Below, piece by piece: positions 7,859 through 10,290 of a stretch of DNA of 10,290 nt; positions within the stretch are counted from its first letter, which is position 1; each line of letters begins with the position of its first letter. Location: contig CAIWHI010000018.1 in the NCBI GenBank assembly GCA_903912435.1, positions 1 to 10,290 on the forward strand. Reading direction: 5' to 3'. Origin of the DNA: an uncultured Bacteroidota bacterium. Its GTDB lineage: Bacteria > Bacteroidota > Bacteroidia > Chitinophagales > Chitinophagaceae. Below the pieces are notes generated by a model, which worked only from the letters and a program-made list of their open reading frames with translations, was not told the DNA's origin and did not search any database. The position numbers and the translations under genes were made by a program.

Positions 7859-8704
7859 ATGAGTGTTGCCATTAAATACAGGATAGGTAAGAGTACGGTA
7901 TTCCAGGCATTGGTGATGGTACTATCATTTGCGTGTGTTGTACCCTTGATTTTTATCTTAATATATATACTTCAGGCTGGTATTACAAAAATTAACTGGC
8001 ATTTCTTGACCAACCTGCCTAAACCCGTAGGTGAAACCGGGGGTGGAATTGCAAATGCCCTGGTAGGTACCAGCATTATAATTGCCACTGCATCGGTAAT
8101 TGCCATACCATTTGGTATACTTTGTGGTATTTACCTAAGTGAAAACAAAAATAGTAAGCTGGCTTACTGGAGCCGCTTATGTATAGATATATTGCAGGGT
8201 GTGCCTTCTATTGTAATAGGTATTGTAGCCTATTTCTGGTTGGTAAAGCCATTGAACGGCTTTTCTGCCTTATCCGGTAGTGTAGCATTAGCAATAATGA
8301 TGCTGCCAATAGTGGTAAGAAGCACAGAGGAGACCTTATTGTTATTGCCCGATAGCCTTAGGGAAGCTGCTTATGCACTGGGTATGCCTTTTCATAGGGT
8401 GATACTTAAAGTTATTGTTCCCTGCGGTATCAGTGGTATTTTAAGTGGCGTGATGCTTTCGGTAGCAAGGATTACCGGTGAGACAGCCCCTCTTTTGTTC
8501 ACTGCATTTGGTAACCCTTACCTTACAACAGATATTACCAAACCAATGCAGAGTTTACCCTTGCTCATTTTTAATTATGCCACCAGCCCTTATAACGACT
8601 GGCACGACCTGGCATGGGGTGCATCGTGCATATTGCTCATATGGGTATTATTATTAAATATTTTTACTAAGCTGATAACCAGAAAATGGAAAGTACAATT
8701 GTAA
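7859..8704 (+). CDS. pstA: Phosphate ABC transporter permease PstA
   Basis: The second channel subunit of the Pst importer, in the inner membrane. The 281 residues include a first membrane helix (about 17-38), the PstA-typical GETGGGIANALVGT (58-71), which starts the conserved permease domain, the segment LQGVPSIVIGIVAYFW (111-126), the EAA loop EAAYALGMPFHRVILKVIVP (168-187) that contacts PstB, and RITGETAPLL (203-212), the counterpart of the PstC Arg/Glu block. A last helix, about 254-272, precedes the basic end TRKWKVQL. Length is normal for the family. ATG 7859 is the first start after the pstC stop, 6 nt away. The 3' end overlaps the pstB start by 19 nt in another frame, suggesting translational coupling. 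Confidence 0.96.
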   Translation: MSVAIKYRIGKSTVFQALVMVLSFACVVPLIFILIYILQAGITKINWHFLTNLPKPVGETGGGIANALVGTSIIIATASVIAIPFGILCGIYLSENKNSKLAYWSRLCIDILQGVPSIVIGIVAYFWLVKPLNGFSALSGSVALAIMMLPIVVRSTEETLLLLPDSLREAAYALGMPFHRVILKVIVPCGISGILSGVMLSVARITGETAPLLFTAFGNPYLTTDITKPMQSLPLLIFNYATSPYNDWHDLAWGASCILLIWVLLLNIFTKLITRKWKVQL

Positions 8705-9444
8705 AGTCGGTAAATTACAATGCCTATTTCGGAGATAACCACGTGGTAAAAGACGTGAACATAGAGATTCCCCGGAATACTACAATAGCTGTAATGGGGC
8801 CGTCGGGTTGCGGAAAGACTACTTTCCTCCGTGGTATAAACCGTATGCACGAGTTGATACCTGGTGCAACAGCCAAAGGCCAGATATTACTCAATGGTGA
8901 GGATGTAATGGAAATGCATCCTATATTTGTAAGGCTGAAAATTGGTATGGTGTTTCAACGCCCCAATCCATTCCCCAACCTGAGTATTTATGACAATGTA
9001 ATAGCAGGCTATAAACTAAATGGTATTAAACTGCCGAAAGCAGAAAAAGATACTATTGTAGAGCATAGCCTTACAAGGGTTGCCCTTTGGAATGAAGTAA
9101 AAGATTCGCTTACCAAAAAGGGTTCATTCTTATCAGGCGGACAGCAACAGAGGTTGTGTATTGCAAGGGCGGTAGCAATGGAACCTGAGGTTTTATTGTT
9201 TGACGAACCAACATCAGCCCTTGACCCAATATCAACCTCAACAGTTGAAGAGCTGTTTCATGAACTGAAGAAGAACTATACCCTGATAATTGTAACGCAT
9301 AATATGCAGCAGGCAGCAAGGGTGAGCGACAGGACAGCGTTTTTCTACATGGGCGAACTGGTGGAATTTGATGATACCAAAACTATGTTTACCAACCCTA
9401 AAGACATTCGTACACAAAATTATATAACAGGCAGGTTTAGTTAA
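8686..9444 (+). CDS. pstB: Phosphate ABC transporter ATP-binding protein PstB
   Basis: The cytoplasmic ATPase that powers phosphate import; it acts as a dimer under PstC/PstA. All nucleotide-binding motifs are present in 252 residues: Walker A GPSGCGKTT (38-46), Q-loop within MVFQRPNPFP (88-97), ABC signature LSGGQQQR (149-156), Walker B VLLFDEP (169-175), D-loop SALD (177-180) and H-loop His205 (IIVTHNM). The RPNPFP block after the Q-loop and the GGQQQRLCIARA stretch are characteristic of PstB among ABC ATPases. The usual TKTMFTNPKD segment and a GRFS end are also present. ATG 8686 lies inside the end of pstA (19-nt overlap) and gives a full-length family protein. phoU follows after 23 nt. 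No residue essential for hydrolysis is missing. Confidence 0.98.
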   Translation: MESTIVKSVNYNAYFGDNHVVKDVNIEIPRNTTIAVMGPSGCGKTTFLRGINRMHELIPGATAKGQILLNGEDVMEMHPIFVRLKIGMVFQRPNPFPNLSIYDNVIAGYKLNGIKLPKAEKDTIVEHSLTRVALWNEVKDSLTKKGSFLSGGQQQRLCIARAVAMEPEVLLFDEPTSALDPISTSTVEELFHELKKNYTLIIVTHNMQQAARVSDRTAFFYMGELVEFDDTKTMFTNPKDIRTQNYITGRFS

Positions 9445-9467
9445 ATCTGGACAATTAATTTAAGGCA

Positions 9468-10142
9468 ATGACACAATTAGAGCATGAATTGCAATCAGTA
9501 AAGGTGGAGTTGATAGGTATGTGGAGCCTGGTAGAGTCTCAGTTGAAGAAGACCCGGACGGCTATGGTACTTTTCGACAGAGACCTTGCCCGCGAGGTGT
9601 CTATGAAGGAAAAAAGGGTAAATGCCTTTGAGCTTAAGATAGACAGGGATTGCGAAAATATATTTGCCCTTTACTGCCCGGTGGCTATTGACCTCAGGTT
9701 TCTGCTGGCAGTATTGAAAATCAATACCAACCTGGAAAGGATAGGCGATATTGCTGATGGTATATCTAAGTACATAATTGAAGCATTGGAGAATTTTGAT
9801 GAAGACTTGTTTGCAAAGACTGAGGTTATCAAAATGTTTGATGATGCAATATCTATGTTAGCTGATACCCGTATATCGTTCGAAAAAGACGATACTACCT
9901 TGGCGCGCAGCATCTTCCAACGTGACGAAGTACTGGATGATATCAACTATGCCGCTATCGACAGGATTAGCAATGCGATAGCCGAAGACCTTACCGTAAT
10001 GCACGATGCACTATACGTACTCTCCATCATCCGTAAGCTGGAAAGGGTAGGCGACCAAACCAAAAACATTGCCGAAGAAATCATTTTCTTTGTAGAAGCC
10101 AAGGTATTAAAACACCATCAGGAGACACAGAGGAAACCTTAG
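9468..10142 (+). CDS. phoU: Phosphate signalling/transport accessory protein PhoU
   Basis: A cytoplasmic helical-bundle protein that links Pst transport activity to the PhoR sensor kinase, damping the Pho response when phosphate is plentiful. The 224-residue product has the two-fold repeat typical of PhoU: each half carries a metal-binding/central helix motif, LERIGD at 89-94 and LERVGD at 191-196. They are preceded by PVAIDLRFLLAVLKINTN (71-88) and DALYVLSIIRK (180-190). The first helices (MTQLEHELQSVKVELIGMW) match the family N-terminus, which supports ATG 9468. It is all alpha with no signal or membrane segment. It is the last gene of the operon, 23 nt after pstB, with a terminator about 60 nt downstream. 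No PhoR/PhoB genes are in the window. Confidence 0.96.
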   Translation: MTQLEHELQSVKVELIGMWSLVESQLKKTRTAMVLFDRDLAREVSMKEKRVNAFELKIDRDCENIFALYCPVAIDLRFLLAVLKINTNLERIGDIADGISKYIIEALENFDEDLFAKTEVIKMFDDAISMLADTRISFEKDDTTLARSIFQRDEVLDDINYAAIDRISNAIAEDLTVMHDALYVLSIIRKLERVGDQTKNIAEEIIFFVEAKVLKHHQETQRKP

Positions 10143-10204
10143 TTCCTTTATGAGCCGTCCTGAAATAGCGATACAGATTATTAAAGAATAAAAGTAGAAT
10201 AATT

Positions 10205-10239
10205 AAACAGTAGTAGGTTCATTTCTGCTACTGTTTTTT
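10205..10239 (+). terminator. Intrinsic terminator closing the porin-pst-phoU operon
   Basis: Arms 10205-10217 and 10224-10236 pair over 13 bp (outer nine AAACAGTAG/CTACTGTTT perfect, inner pairs including two G-T wobbles) around a six-base loop. A run of six Ts spans 10234-10239. It lies 63 nt after the phoU stop codon. The remaining bases to the right edge show no feature I can support. Confidence 0.88.
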
Positions 10240-10290
10240 CGTTTATACGTCCTTATTTGTATTTTACTTTGGCTGTGCATTTGTTTCGGA

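Noticed and set aside
1..10290. A new defence, mobile or biosynthetic system
   Set aside because: Every gene belongs to a well-known transport or signalling family, and no transposase, integrase, tRNA, inverted-repeat boundary or unknown conserved gene is visible.

Overview
The window reads as a stretch of a Bacteroidota chromosome, probably Chitinophagia or Sphingobacteriia-like, though placement below phylum is only inference. The evidence is an adjacent SusC/SusD pair (essentially confined to this phylum), starts preceded by A-rich sequence rather than Shine-Dalgarno motifs, moderately low GC, and a Bacteroidota-type -7 promoter element. All supported genes are on the + strand.

Left part (1-4240): the 3' nine-tenths of a SusC/RagA-type TonB-dependent outer-membrane transporter, cut by the left edge, then its SusD/RagB-type surface lipoprotein, closed by a strong intrinsic terminator at 4206-4240. 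No carbohydrate enzyme or regulator is visible, so the substrate is unknown.

Right part (4309-10239): a phosphate-uptake operon. A candidate Pho box of four 7-bp units at exact 11-bp spacing (4309-4348) and a -7-like element (4357-4364) precede an outer-membrane porin resembling the phosphate-selective porin O/P group. Then come pstS (periplasmic Pi-binding lipoprotein), pstC and pstA (membrane permeases), pstB (ATPase) and phoU (negative regulator), ending in a second intrinsic terminator (10205-10239). Gaps are short and pstA/pstB overlap by 19 nt. Together the products would carry phosphate through the outer membrane, capture it in the periplasm, pump it inward, and report transport status to a PhoR/PhoB-type system that is not encoded here.

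Two irregularities stand out. pstS carries a one-base deletion near 6573 that ends the frame at 6596, although an intact C-terminal lobe continues in the -1 frame to 6847. A perfect 14-bp hairpin followed by a short T-run lies at 6890-6927, at the pstS/pstC junction, where it either falls inside the first codons of pstC or, if pstC starts at GTG 6950, forms an intergenic attenuator or mRNA-stabilising structure. I see no new defence, mobile or biosynthetic system; the interest is regulatory.
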